DNA from: Xylocopa sonorina
Lineage: Eukaryota; Arthropoda; Insecta; Hymenoptera; Apidae
Reading direction: 5' to 3'
Assembly: GCF_050948175.1 (NCBI RefSeq)
Contig: NC_135203.1
Coordinates: forward strand, 2,976,001-3,040,000
Length of the DNA stretch: 64,000 bases
Shown here: piece by piece, positions 24,791-37,316 of the stretch
Layout of the letters: each line of letters starts with the position of its first letter
Numbering within the stretch: the first letter of the stretch is position 1
The notes under the pieces: generated by a model
Told to the model about the DNA's origin: nothing
Database searches by the model: none
Seen by the model: only the letters and a program-made list of their open reading frames with translations
Program-made: the position numbers and the translations under genes

Positions 24791-25800
24791 TTATAAACCG
24801 TACTATTTGTAACCAACGAGACTTCAGTGTCTCGAATCTAAATTTTCAGCAAACTGATAATTGTTTCTCGTAAGAAATAATTAAAAGCAACGCGATCTTC
24901 TTTCGTTAGCTAAAACTCTGGATGATCGTCGTCTGCTTGAACTACGTTACCAAGATTTATCACAGAGTTATCTACGTCTGATGACCGTTGGCTTTAGAAT
25001 CGATTCAAAGTCCCTTAAAACCGTGGGAGAACCCTTCGAACCTCCTCTATTCGATTTCACGAAAGTTTCTCTCTGTAGAGACTGATCGTTCAAGTAATTA
25101 CGACTGCTACCTGATCAGACTCCATCACTTTATGATTCCACGCGTCAGAAAAACAGAGAAAAGTGATTACATGATGAAATTTCAACAGTTTGTATATGAT
25201 GATGTCATTTTTAGGAAAATCTAGTGAAAAATGTTCTATTAATTCACTCTAGGCTGAAACATCGTTGCTTTTGCGCAACGAAGCGATACAGTAGTATCCG
25301 TTTAACTAGCACAATTCCAACGCGTGCGTAATTAACACCGATATTTATAAGTAAAAGGCGTGGAAAGAGGCAGAGAAGGGACCTTGAGCGGAGGTTTGCG
25401 AAATCACGAATTCGCAGCTGCTTGCCGGGCGACAGAAAAAAAGGCGAGGATTTTTCCCGGACACGGCGCTCGAGCGACGATCACGAGGCAGGCACAATAG
25501 CGTGGCGGTTGATCGCGAAATTATGCGTCGATGGCTCGATCGATCTAGCCGGACGGCTCGTTCGTAATCTTAGCCCCTATTACGAGGGCAGCGTTCCCCA
25601 GAGCCCGCAAATCACTATCTTCTACAGCCGCGCGCGTACACGATCATCCTTTACGCGCGAAACCAGCCTGTTCGCCGTATAATCGCGGTGCAACGGCACG
25701 TGGTAACTTTTCTCGCGGAGGTGGAAAGCGTGCAAAATCCACGACGCCCCGCCGCCTCGAGCTATTCTCGTCGCGAAGGGAGTTTATGCCACGAACAGAG
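24791..25800. other. AT-rich non-coding stretch
   Basis: AT-rich until about 25350, then CpG-rich. A plus-strand frame of 80 codons without stops (24985-25224) has balanced composition but starts after a stop and lacks an early ATG. I see no acceptor in front of it and leave it unannotated. Confidence 0.5.
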
Positions 25801-26234
25801 AACGTTCGATGGGAATTAACCGATCGTCGAAGTTTCCTTTGCTCAGGCGGATAGAAATCGATGTGGAAACATTTCATCCATCCGTTTCATTTTACATTAT
25901 AAAACATCGCAAAAAATCGTACTCACAATTTTAACTACAACTCGACTACCAACACTTTTACGATCTCCACTATTAATCTCCAGAAAATATCGAATTTACA
26001 TTCCCTAAAAACATCGCAACGTTTGGTGGGAATTAACCGATCGTCGAAGTTTCCTTTGCTCAGGCGGATAGAAATCGATGTGGAAACATTTCATCCATCC
26101 GTTTCATTTTACATTATAAAACATCGCAAAAAATCGTGCTCACAATTTTAACTACAACTCGACTACCAACACTTCTACAATCTCCACTATTAATCCCCAA
26201 AAAATATTAAATTTACATTCCCTAAAAACATCGA
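25801..26234. repeat. Two-copy tandem duplication, 217-bp unit
   Basis: Copy 1 is 25801-26017 and copy 2 is 26018-26234, a period of 217. By eye they differ at about 9-10 positions (about 95-96 percent identity), with no indel seen. The 5' part of the unit (through the GGGAATTAACCGATCG block at 25811 and 26028) is CpG-containing, while the rest is AT-rich. No inverted terminal repeats or target-site duplications flank it, so it looks like a local duplication rather than a transposon insertion. It is clearly younger than the 301-bp duplication. Confidence 0.95.
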
Positions 26235-28926
26235 AACAAAGTCCCTTATTACCATCCCTAAACAACAGAACTCCAAAAAGGGGTGTTTCCTCTTCGTTCC
26301 TCTTCTCTGCTCCACCTAACTCTAAACTCTGACGCGAACAACGAACAGAACAAGGCGCAGCTGTGTTTTAACAGGATATTCGTATCGATGCAGGTATAAT
26401 CGGCAGCGTCGTCTTCGTTGTGGATAGGACGCGAGGGTGCCGCGGTCGGTGTGTCGTTGCGTAACACTGGCGCCAGGCCCGAGCGCCGCGGGGCCCGGGA
26501 ATGACTCACCGAGACGAAGAACACTGGCTGACCCACCTATCGCGCAACCGAGGACCCGTCCAAGGTACCGCGGAGACAGTTCGTGAGAGTGACTCGTTCG
26601 TCAGGACGATACGCGCCGGCTGACCCGTTTTTCATTCCGTCCGAGCCGTGCAGCGCTCTTATCTCGCCGCTGGAACACTCGAGTTTTCTGGGGAAAGCTC
26701 GCCACGACCTTGGCGTTAACCAGCGATTCTTGACCCCACGATTATCCGCTGGCTCCAACCATGCTTCAAAATGAAGGTTCGAGTGGCGGTCTGTTGTTTG
26801 TAGATCCTGTAGAGCAGTACATGGTTCTCGACGATGCTTAGTTGATGAGAGCGGGATGGTGGAGAGGGTGCGTGACCCTTCTCAATGTGTTCGACGCTAG
26901 TAACACCTACTGGCACACACGAGAGCCTAGATACACTAGAGCAACCCAAGTGTTACGGAAGTTCGAACGAAACGATCTTTCTACAGAGTACAATGGCATT
27001 ATTTGAGAATCGAGGGCGTATATCAACCCTCTCGGTTCTGTAACTGTACATTTACGATCGATATCGAATACAACCTTGCCAACGAAACATTCAAACCGAA
27101 CGAATCGAGCAATTAAACATCGTCCCCGCAATAAAACTCGTCCCACGTATAGAGAACCCCCTGCCACGCCTCTGTCCTCTGTTTTCGAAGTTCTTGAAAC
27201 TTCGCCTGTACCGAACACCGAGAGAAGCGCGTATCTATGACTCATCTTCTAAATATCCACTCTCGAGGCAGGGATACAGGTTCCACCTACGCTGGGCGAG
27301 ATTCCACGGGGTTGCGCAATCGGCACGGACGGTCGGAGGTAATAAAAGGGCGGCAGGGGACGCGATCGAACGTGGAGGAAGACCCGCTGGCACGGGAGCC
27401 GAAACGTCGACGGTGGATCCGTTATGCCCGGGTCCGGATAATAAAACTGGGAGTTTTGCGCGCTGGCAAAACAACCCAGCGAGATCGCGGTCCCGTCGAG
27501 CGTACGGGTATGGTACTTTCTTTCTCGGCCTCACGCGGCATCATTGCGGAGCTGGCTGACCTAAATGATCGCCGAATGTTCGCTGCTGCGGTACGCGTTT
27601 CGCTTTTTCGATCGTTACTCCTCTTTTGTTTCGCTGGACACGCTCCGCGGTTCTGTACGCGCGAATCGTCCGCGCGACAGCGGAGAAAGTGGACCGTTGC
27701 GAGGTGCAGAGGTTCCTTCGCGCGGGTACCTTCCGTTTCACGAGGTCGCAAAGTCGCGGTCGTTTCGTTAACGATGTTGTCGAAAATGTTTCCCCTCGAC
27801 AAGAAGAGCGAGGAGTCTGTCGATCGGCACTGTTGAGCGGGAAGGAACGAGAGGTATCGCGGCGTACGGATAATGGATCGCGTATCAAGCGTCCGGGCAA
27901 TACGAACGCGATAATATTAATCACGGTTTGTTCTCGCGGAAGGGAGGATTATTACAGCGGAGGAGCAATCAACTAGCGAGACGGTACCCGCTATCGATCA
28001 TTCTTAGCCGCGCGGCGCGTAGTGCCATTGTCGAGCATGACTAATTGCCAGAGTGACCGAGTACCACGCTTGCCAATTATAATTAACCGTCGCCTGGAGT
28101 GCGAAAGACCTTCCCTTTCGCAGCACTGGCGGTGATCCCTCGCCGTTTCCCTTCGAGGGACAGCCGGGAAGATGGAGGATCGCGGGGCTGGTGGGTGAAA
28201 TGAAAAAAATGGACGAAATTCGCGGGTGACTCGTTATGCGCGGCCAGTCCGCCGTGTCTGGTAATTAGAGGACGTAGAGGGTCTCACGGGAGCCGCGGCC
28301 CGCGCAAAGGCCGCGGCGAATTTCCGTCGCGAATCGAATTTGCACGGTCGAATTTCCAATTTCTCCGAGACACCGATTTGCATAATTTATCGGACGTAAA
28401 ATCTGCGTAATGCGACGTTCAACGAGGACGCGCGTCCCAGCCGCGCTGACACGCCGGCTATCGAAATTACATCGGGCCTCGAATTAACGTAACAAGCTGA
28501 CGTCGTCGTCGTCGTCGTCCGTCGTCGTCCGTCGCCGTCGTCGCTCGATTCCATCGTCCACGCGGATAGACGCGTACAGGATGTTTCATAACTCCACGTC
28601 TCCTTTCGAACGAGAACTTTTCATCCTCACACCACGTTGCGAGTCCAGTTCGCCAACGATCGTTCGCTCTGCAAAAGCGAGCGACTGTACGAAGCGTGAA
28701 ATCGAATAACCACAAATCTTGCGTTACACAATGAGAGAAGAAAAACAGGCGAACTACATGTCGTATCGCGATCGTGTAACAGCAACGAGACCAACCGTCT
28801 ACTTTGTACACGGCTTCGTTCGATATCTAAATTGTTAATATCGCTGGCCATCGACGATTACACTGTTATCTCGCAAAGGATTGCGCGATGGGGTTATCTC
28901 GAAAGCGAATTGCGGTTACGCTGTAG
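26235..28926. other. Non-coding stretch, no gene recognised
   Basis: CpG-rich. A strong minus-strand donor (CTCG then GTGAGTCA, exon side ending at 26510) follows a 30-codon open segment without a convincing acceptor. The plus- and minus-strand frames of 100-200 codons over 27190-27930 overlap each other on both strands and are arginine-rich, the signature of stop-poor CpG DNA rather than genes. A (GTC)n-type array lies at 28500-28545. Confidence 0.5.
28500..28545 (+). repeat. GTC trinucleotide repeat, interrupted
   Basis: Runs of GTC interrupted by single extra C bases. It is a CpG-containing simple repeat in GC-rich surroundings with no supported gene crossing it. Confidence 0.9.
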
Positions 28927-29040
28927 ACGTATCGAGGATCTTTTCGTGCGGCGAAAAAGAATTCCTCGCGTTTCTCGGATTCCCCGGTAATCTCGACCAA
29001 TAACTCGGCGGAGTATCTCGACAGTATCAACGAGCGCCGG
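28927..29040 (+). CDS. Weak candidate internal exon, unknown protein
   Basis: The segment ends in CGG followed by GTAAGTAA, a near-consensus donor, and is open in one frame over 38 codons back to a TAG. That TAG (28924-28926) could itself be the AG of an acceptor (TTACGCTGTAG), though the pyrimidine tract is poor. The translation is polar and of ordinary composition, with the stretch NNSAEYLDSINERR at its end, unlike the arginine-rich shadows elsewhere. The opposite strand is also open across it (28866-29084), so openness alone means little. I do not recognise a family. Confidence 0.13.
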
Positions 29041-32000
29041 GTAAGTAACGCGCCGTGGGTCTTTTCAGGAATAACGTTTCGCAAGAACGGTTGTATGAAT
29101 TACACCGAGCTGGCCAGCTGACACATTTTTGCTTTCCAGCCGCGCGCCATCGAGAAGTAATCGTCGGTGGCGCTTAACGTTCCACGGTCCCAGAACAGGG
29201 TTTGGAACGAGCTGTACATCGATTAACCTCCGTACGAGGTGGAGGAAGAAGGCACTCGCCGGTCTGCCTAACCACGGCTCGTAATTACGGGTGTCGCGAC
29301 ACGGCAGCGCGCTATGCAGCGTCGAAAGCGAGCCCCGTCGTGTCATGGACGCGACAGGCGAGAGAGCTACCAAAGGTCAGCCCTGGACGAAGGAAAGCCT
29401 CCTGAGCGCGACGGCACGATCATCACCCGTGGTACCACCAGCCGGTACGCGTGGAATCGGCGGCGGTCCCCGTGTCCACCAGAGGATCCGCGCGTCCCCT
29501 TTAATTAGCGTATAATAGGCGGCTTACACGCCGTGACTGATTGCTGGATCGTGCGTCGTCGAGCGACACCGAGCGGCTCTGTTTCAGAGCCGGAAAGCGA
29601 CACGGAAAATTATAAAAATCGATGATTGGCGACGAGGGCCCGGCCACGCCGAGCGTAGCTCAGGCAAAAACTAACAAACGAGTTCTCTCTCTCCCCTGAC
29701 GGATACCTCCGCCTTCGAGCTGCCGTGGCGGTGGAGAACCAACGGTGGTTCGTAAGCGATCCTCGTACCCGCCGGCAGCGGACGCGAATGCCACGAAAAT
29801 AAGAGTCCGTACCCGGGGCCAACGTCGATACAGAAACGAGTTTCGTTCCTCGACCTTCTCCGACGTGAAACTCCTCTCTTCCGGGCTCCTCTCCGCCGCG
29901 TTCTCCAGCTTCGAACCCGAGATAACGATCTGCCGCCAGCCCGTGCTCTCCAGGAATCTGTGCCACACTCGCGCGCTCTGCCCTTCTGCTGTGTCGTCTG
30001 TCACGCGCCGCGCGCCGCAAAACATCATCGCGATCGATATTCGGTCGTCCTCTGACTGGTCGTTCTCACGATGCCCGTTTCTTTTCCTCGCCGCCGTTAA
30101 ATTTGCTGGTCACGGGTCTCGCGAGTGGTAGCAGCACTTTGTTTCGGGTTTCTTTCGTTTCGAATTTACGTTTACGCGCGGTTTCGTCTCGCTGTTTAAA
30201 TTCGACGATCAGGTGTACGAATTTGTGTATTTAAATTCTTGATGGAGCGTTATGGTACGGCTCGCGTAAACTGTTTTACTTTCTTCCGGCGATATCTGTG
30301 TACGCAAATTCAATGCCTCTCGTGTTCCCGCCTCGCGCATGCGTCTCTCAAAGGCTGTTATTATTTAATCGACGGTACTCGGAGGATGTAATTTAGGGAG
30401 TAGAAAGTTCGCAGCGAAATCAATCGACGGTACAATAACCTCCGCGAGTTTTCCCCCTCGCCGGGACCCCGTTGCTCCTGTCGAACGAACGGGGCAGTAA
30501 ATCGACCGCTCGGCTCATGTCCACCGTCCCTCCGCGCCACGCGAAGGCGTATACCGAACGAAAGACTGTTCCAGCAGAAAAACTGTCGGCGAGGCGTACA
30601 CGTCGCCAACCACTATGCACGAAGATACGTCAAGATTACAAAGATTAATCTTCCACGGGAACGGGACGCGTCTTTTGAAAAATTGCCGCGAAATTTATCA
30701 AACCCCACTACAATGACTTTGTCCGCCGTCGCCAGGATCCTCGACAATTTTTTACTTTTCCCTCACTTCCACAGCGTTTTGCTTGCCAATTTGTGATAAT
30801 CAACCGGGAATAAATTGAATGGTTTTTGCGCGCGGCGAAACCAATCACTATTTTTTGCCGCGCCCGCGAACATTTCGGTGGAGAACGCCGAGGGGGGAAG
30901 TGCCGCCGCGTGCACGCGGAGCGAATGGAGGTGAAACTTTCGAGGATTTTTCTGGCACGCGTTCACCGATAAAAATCGTCCGATTTATATCCCGGGTTTA
31001 TCCTCTATTTGTATTCTAATTGCGAGACTGACACTTCGCGAGAGTGGTAGCCGTGTTCGGCTCTTTTTCTCGCGAGTTCAATAAGAGAGCTGAACGGCGC
31101 GGACAAAGTTTATCGCCTTGCTCGTGATCTTTTATGGGAAGTTCGCGCGTTTTCATAATTTCCTCCAAGCCGGGTCTATCAATTAGATAGAGAATACGGG
31201 CGGCTGGGTATCTAATGGAAAGTCCAGTCAGCGAGATCCATTAGACGATAGCGTTTCTGGTATTTTCGTCGATAACTCAGCCGCCTCGTTACCATCGCGT
31301 CGCGTGTGTACGCGAGCCAAGCGTTTTTATCCAGAAGCATATTAAACGGGAGCGTTAAATTAGAAGAACCACGCCGCTGTCGATATAAATCCCTCTGATA
31401 AGATATATCTCGAGGTGAAACGAGTCGACGCCCGCGTGAAAACTTTGCGCGAGGAACGATCTGCGTTTGTCACGTTCGTTGAATGGAAACGACGCGGGTG
31501 ACATTAAAATAATTGTCGCGCGATTAGCTGGACGAATAACGAACGTGTTCCGTTCGTTTATGCTTGACTAAAATTTCCTCTCCTCGAGCAGGATCGCGAC
31601 CAGCGGTCTCCATGGCGACGCTGAAAGCTTCCCGCGTTCTCTCGATCGAGCGCAGGAAAAAGCTGTACGTCCATCGAGCACAACGACTCTCAGAATTCCT
31701 GCGAACCATCGGAAACAAATCAATCCACATCCCAGCAGTAGCAACCCCGTCCCATCGACTCTGAACTCCCGCTGCAAGCATCGTTGAAAGCGCTTGTGAA
31801 CGCCAGGAAAAAAAGCGTCTGCGGGGTGCACGAAGGTAGGAACACATGGAGGAAAAGGGAGAGAGAGGAAGAGAGAGATTCGAGGGCTTCAGAGAGCAGT
31901 AAAGCATCGGCTGGAAACGTCCAGCGCGGGCAATAGCATAACGAACGTCCGGTAAAACATGACCGCTCGCTGGAAACGCGATGCGCCGCGACGCGGACGA

Positions 32001-33722
32001 CCCACAGGAGGGGTTGCAGTACCGGGACGCAGGGACAGTTTAGGCATAGATTTGCAAGGGAAAGTCGAGAGAAGAAGGGCTGGCTGAACGGTCGTTATGC
32101 GCGGCCCCGCAGAAAAAGGCCCACTCCCGTTCGTTCGATGCCCGAGCGGCGCCCTCCTGCTCGTACTCGCTCGGAATTTATGAGCCGGGAGACAGCGAGG
32201 ATCGACGACCGATCGACGTCCAAATCCCACTTAACGGGTGACGTCGGTGAAACCGACGCTGCAGGAAAGAAAACAGTCACGCGATGCTTGAAAACAAAAA
32301 TTTGTCGAAACGACATTCGAGTCGAGAAGAGGATTCTCAAATTCCCAAATGTACAACGAGGTCGAAAAGAGTCGCGCAACGATCCCCCCTCGCGTGTCCG
32401 TTCCCGTATCGGTCGGTTTGTCGCGCGGTCTAATTTGCTTATCGCGCGAAAGCGAGTGTCCCTGGCGTCGCGCCGTGTAAAAAGGTATCGTCGAACCGCC
32501 TGGATAAGATAGAGATCCGGCGTGTGACGGCGGTGCAGGAAAGTGCAACGACACACCGCGGCGGGTTCCTCGCAGCCGATGACTCCGCGACTTATCTCGC
32601 AGACGCGGCGTTACACGCGCGCGGCGGCCGTATCTGTCATCGAACGCTCGATTGTATAACGCGTTGCGCAAGAAGACCGCGCGGAATTCTTCGGTGCAAT
32701 TTTTCGCCGCGTCCGTCTCGGGAGGACGAGAGAAAGAGAGGAGGAGGGTGGCGGGCAGAAGAGAGGCAGAAATACGACGTCGACGAGTGGCGAGGAGGAC
32801 GGTGGACGAGGTGGGAAGGGAAGAAGAAGGACGTCAAAACTAACGACATTGGTTGGGCTCCCTGGAGACTCGGTGGCGGCGAGGGCAACCGAGGCCAGGA
32901 GCCACCTCGTGTATCGGTACGAGCAGGAGGAACGAGTCATCGAGGTAGTCTGGCCGATTCCTGGTAGGGCCGGCCAGGACGTGCCTCGAGAGACAACTAA
33001 CCGGCAGTGCTATGCCGTCTGGACCAGCTCCTCCTCGATATGACGCTTCGTGCCTCCTCCTCCTGCCCTTGCTCTTGCCCAGAGCCGCGTCCTCCTCTTT
33101 TCATCCGCGGTTTCTTCCGTCTCGATCGCAGTAGACTGGCAGGCAGCTCCGCGCTGTCAGAAAAAGATGATTCTCCGTTGCACGTGCAGATAGCAAATCA
33201 CGTTAGCCACGCACGGCCGCGTATTCTCGCGTACTATCGGAGAGGAATACCTTCGCGCGACACTGCCACTTCGGTTCACCGTGAAACGTCCTCCGACGAG
33301 AGGAACGCGTTTCGCCTCTTATCAGAACGGAACCACCATCCGCGAAAGAAAAGGGTACCGCAAGGCGCCAGGATCGTGCGAAACCCGAGCCTGAACCCCG
33401 GAAGACGAAGTACCACCCGTGAAACGTGCCCAGGACGCGGACACTCGACGCTCTGGCACAATTATCATCCATTTGCCGGCCCATCAAGCAGTTAAGAACG
33501 ATTACGGCTATCATAGTCGGTTTCGTCAGCGAAACGGCCGAGCGAACCGGGGTGACGGACGACCGGTCGTAATGCCGTCCGCCGCGCGCCTCTGACCATC
33601 AAACGATTAGCGGATCCACCTGTCATCGTAGATCCCAACCGCTCCCAGCGACGCAGCCCCATTATCATCGCATCAAGGCACCCCCTAATGCCGCGTATCC
33701 GCTCCCGAGTCGAGTCTCCTAT
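29041..33722. other. Non-coding stretch, no gene recognised
   Basis: CpG-rich with a more balanced part at 30130-31530. It contains short GA-rich runs near 31856-31880 and GAGG-rich DNA at 32720-32830. Overlapping open frames on both strands at 29610-30131 and 32095-33514 are low-complexity or arginine- and serine-rich. None has paired splice sites I would defend. Confidence 0.5.
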
Positions 33723-34361
33723 ATGCGAACCTTACGAAATAACCGTAACGAAATATCAATGTACACGGGTTGGAGGATCGAAACACTGTTTCGACTGCGA
33801 ACGTTAACGAGGGACGACGACGACGACGACGACGACGATGGTAACGGAAACGAGGCGATCGGTCAGGCGGGATTAAAGGAAAGGAACGAGGAGAAAATAA
33901 TCACGGTGGACGTAAGATTCGCGCCCCACCCACGAGCGTTCGCGAGAACCAATCGTTACATTCCGGCGAGCAGAGCCGTGGTATTTTTATACGATCGACG
34001 GCAAAAAGAGAAAAACGAGGCGAGCCGGGCGGAGAAAAAGCTCGAACCGGCAGAAAAATATCTAGTCTTGACGCCGCGGCGCGTCAAGCGGACAGCGGCA
34101 AAAAATTTCCCGCGTCGACAGATCCGTCAGCTGATTGCGGGAACGAATTTTTACCAGAGAGACGGAGCAGCGGACGCGCGTGTGGGTAAAACGCGATGCG
34201 GTCTCGCGAAGGTAGATCTCGGGATGTTTTGCGCAGGAGGACGAACGAGGACGAACGAGAGGACCCCGTGGTTACTTCTCTCGGTGTCTCCGTTCTCCCT
34301 CTTTTTCCCTCGGCCGTGGCCAATGAATGCCGATCCGCTGATGCGTCGTCGGCTGGTTTGA
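33723..34361 (+). CDS. Uncharacterised 212-codon open frame with poly-Asp run
   Basis: A true ATG (33723) opens a 212-codon frame ending in TGA, among the longest ATG-initiated frames in the window. Residues 31-39 are nine consecutive aspartates from a GAC repeat. Residues 40-120 are lysine- and glutamate-rich (for example QKEKNEASRAEKK), and the end is hydrophobic then basic. No domain, signal peptide or family is recognisable. The ATG context is poor (CTATATGC), and several non-coding frames here are as long, so chance is the leading explanation. The frame contains possible splice signals, but none that improves the model. Confidence 0.13.
   Translation: MRTLRNNRNEISMYTGWRIETLFRLRTLTRDDDDDDDDDGNGNEAIGQAGLKERNEEKIITVDVRFAPHPRAFARTNRYIPASRAVVFLYDRRQKEKNEASRAEKKLEPAEKYLVLTPRRVKRTAAKNFPRRQIRQLIAGTNFYQRDGAADARVGKTRCGLAKVDLGMFCAGGRTRTNERTPWLLLSVSPFSLFFPRPWPMNADPLMRRRLV
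33813..33838 (+). repeat. GAC trinucleotide repeat
   Basis: About nine GAC units, pure, inside the uncharacterised 212-codon frame, where it would encode poly-aspartate. Confidence 0.95.
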
Positions 34362-37145
34362 CGAGCCCTGATGGATGCTCCTGGAATCCCGGGACTCCGC
34401 ACGGACACGGGCACGCAACGAGCAAAATCGCGGTTTAAATCGGCAACGCGCGCGGTTAGATATTCCCGGGACCGGTCAGGCCCCGATATAAACGATCGCC
34501 GCCCCTATTGTGTGTATCGGGACACGACGACGCGCCTAAGCCAGCCCGCTTTCGATAAAGCTGGAAATACCGGCCGGCGGACACCGATATCGCGGCTCGA
34601 TCCGCCAGGACCTGGATTCCTGTCAAGACTGGTTCCTCCGCTGGGAATGCTGACGCTACTCCGCTGCTGTTGCTGCTGCTGTCCACCTCGGATGGTGGAT
34701 ACGCGTTGCGCGTAAACTTCTGTCGGTGTATTCGGACAGTGATACGAGAGCCAACAATGTTTCGCGTACCCTGATGACGTTAAACGGCTGAATTTTTTTT
34801 TTCTGCCAGTGGAAATCGTGGGATGGGTTCGCGTTGATTTTCAATTTAATTAAACGAACGTTAAAGTTTTATTTTTTTTTTACAAGTTGCGTTGAAATTG
34901 TCCGCAAAGATACGTCGTATGGAATATATTTATTTTTTTCAGGATAGTAATGGGAGTTAATAAATTTTGTACAGATGGGGTTGAATGATTTTTAGAGAAC
35001 GCAACGTGTCGCGACCCTGCGACTCGTCAGTAAAGCGAGCAACCCTTCCAGTACATAGACAGACCTATTCATTGAACGATCCTCGCGACCAAGTCAGTCT
35101 TCCCGTGATACGAACCGCCGACGCGAGTGATTTACCGCGGAGTAAATTCAGCGGCGCGAAAAGGGGCGAGGCGTCGGGTCTAATTAAGATCGGAGAGGGT
35201 CGGTCCGCGCGTTCTCGAAACGAATCATACATTTGTTACGAGCGAAGACGAGAGACGAGCGGTTCCGTGGAAACAAATTAGCGTCCCGTTCGGCCCAATT
35301 ATTGCGCGCTTTGAGGAAGTCGCGCGTCGTCTCTTCGCGGGCCCTCTCGGCCGCCGCCCCGCTCGCGGGCTTCTATTTTCGTGTCTCTCTTCTTGGTCCA
35401 CGGCGCGCGGCAACGGAACGGTAACGGAATGAGGAATGAGGCCAATTAAGCACTATATCATTAGCGGCGACGTGGCCGCGACAAAGTTCGTTTTCCGACC
35501 AGCTAAATCATCCGTGGCTAAAACCGATGCGGACTGCCCGTCTCGAGGCCTCTCGCGCGAGAATTGTCTTTGCTCCGCTTATGACATTGGCCGGGTCTGC
35601 TTTCGAGTTTCAAGGTGGTTAAATGTCGAATTTGCTCTGAACACTGTCTTTTGGGAATGAAATCGATAACCAACAGCGATATTTTCTTGCGAAGTCATAT
35701 TTCTATAAAACCTCTTCAGAATTAAAAAAGTTCTCTCATCTTAAGTGCACGTGTTATTTAACTGTAAGACGAGCTTGTGCATTCGTTAATTCTTAGAACA
35801 CTCGAGACGACACGAATAGATTCGTATCTTCTGATCGATTGCGCTACGAATTAACGTAATCGTTGGTAATTACGTTTCTTCAAGTACACGCGCATAGAGT
35901 ATGAAATATTAAAAATGAGCTTGGAAGCATCCCCACGTAAAGTATCAATTCGCTCGCGAGTCTGGATGGTGCAGCATCGCACAGAGGAAGAGGTCGAAGA
36001 AGAATAGCGCATTAAAGGTGCAACTTAGCGCGCAGAGGACGAGGAACCGCGGTGGCCGACGCTAACGAAGACGCGAGCAGCACCCCGTCGCGAGATTAGT
36101 GAAACTTCCAAGTTGGCCCATTAAGGGTGCAGCAATGGGGCCCAGCGGACGGTTCGTCTAAAAGCGCCGCTTCACCACTGGCCGATCCGTCCGAATTAAT
36201 ATGCGATCCCTGATGTACCTCTCATCCCGTCTGCGCTGCGATGTTAGAACCAACGACCCTCGCGCGCGTCGTTATCGTTAAGCGAGTGAATGTATTCGTA
36301 AATAATACAAAACGCACAGGCAAAGGGTTCCAAAGGGAGCTTCGTTCAAATTGCGCGCCATTATCGTTGGTTCTGTCTCGCAGTCCCGAATGGTGACCTT
36401 CGACACGACTCGCTATCGATCTCTCGCAAGGATTTCCCTTATTACCATCGTCTTCGTCACGTTGAACGAGTTTTAGAAAATCAATTAGCCCACGGTAAAG
36501 CTCGAAATTTCTGTGGATCTTGCGAATTAACAGGTTAAAGAAAGATGTCCCTTTCAACTGGCTGGGACTTTGATAAATCCATCGGTGTTTCCTCGATTAG
36601 GCTCGACTGCTTTCCAACAAATGGCCTAGAGCCTCGCGCGGGCATGCGAGCTCCCGACAAAAAGCCCCGGTTCGTCATAAACAATGAACCGAGTAGAGGA
36701 GCAGAATCCCCTGTCCCACGAGCGGAACCGTACGATCCGGCCGTCCGTATAGGAGTTCACGGTTCCCGAGGCAGAACGGCGCAAGAACGCAACACAGGCC
36801 CTAGGACAAGCCGACTGGGTACGATATTGTAAACGAATCGTCGAGCAAGCCGGCCGATCGACGTCGAAGAAGAAGAACAGGTGGACGGTACGGAGCAGTG
36901 GCCGTTACCTCCCCGTTTCCGAGAACCGTGGAACAGAGAGAAAAGCGACGGCGACGTAGCCCAGCTAGGAGACGCGGTGTACCTAAACCAACGCTGGGTA
37001 AGCCACGCACGCTGGGATCATTGTGGCAGCAGTAACCCAAACGACACAGCCGGTACCGATAGAAAAAGGAGGAGGCGAGGAGGAACGATCTTCCACGTTT
37101 CCAAGTCGCGTTATTATCGCTGATCACGTAGCTACTTAGAAGCGG

Positions 37146-37150
<5 letters not shown>

Positions 37151-37176
<26 letters not shown>
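37151..37176 (+). repeat. (CT)13 microsatellite
   Basis: A pure CT array. A second array of about ten CT units follows at 37296-37316, and pyrimidine-rich trinucleotides continue to about 37400, making this the most repeat-dense kilobase of the window. Confidence 0.95.
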
Positions 37177-37295
37177 ATCGCGCTGGCTTTTATACCGTAG
37201 GCATCTCTACCGGGCAAGGTAGCCGGGTGAGCCAGCCTGGTTTTACTCGTTCGTCCCTGCTGCTTCAGCTACCGCGTTCACCTCCTCCTGCGATG

Positions 37296-37316
37296 TCTCT
37301 CTCTCTCTCTCTCTCT
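37296..37316 (+). repeat. (TC)10 microsatellite
   Basis: A pure TC array of about ten units, 120 bases beyond the (CT)13 tract and part of the same pyrimidine-rich neighbourhood. Confidence 0.95.

Noticed and set aside
26510..26600. Minus-strand segment before GTGAGTCA
   Set aside because: Good donor but no acceptor. The open stretch of about 30 codons is not distinguishable from chance.
27190..27976. Dense overlapping frames of 100-200 codons on both strands
   Set aside because: Simultaneous openness in several frames points to base composition, not coding.
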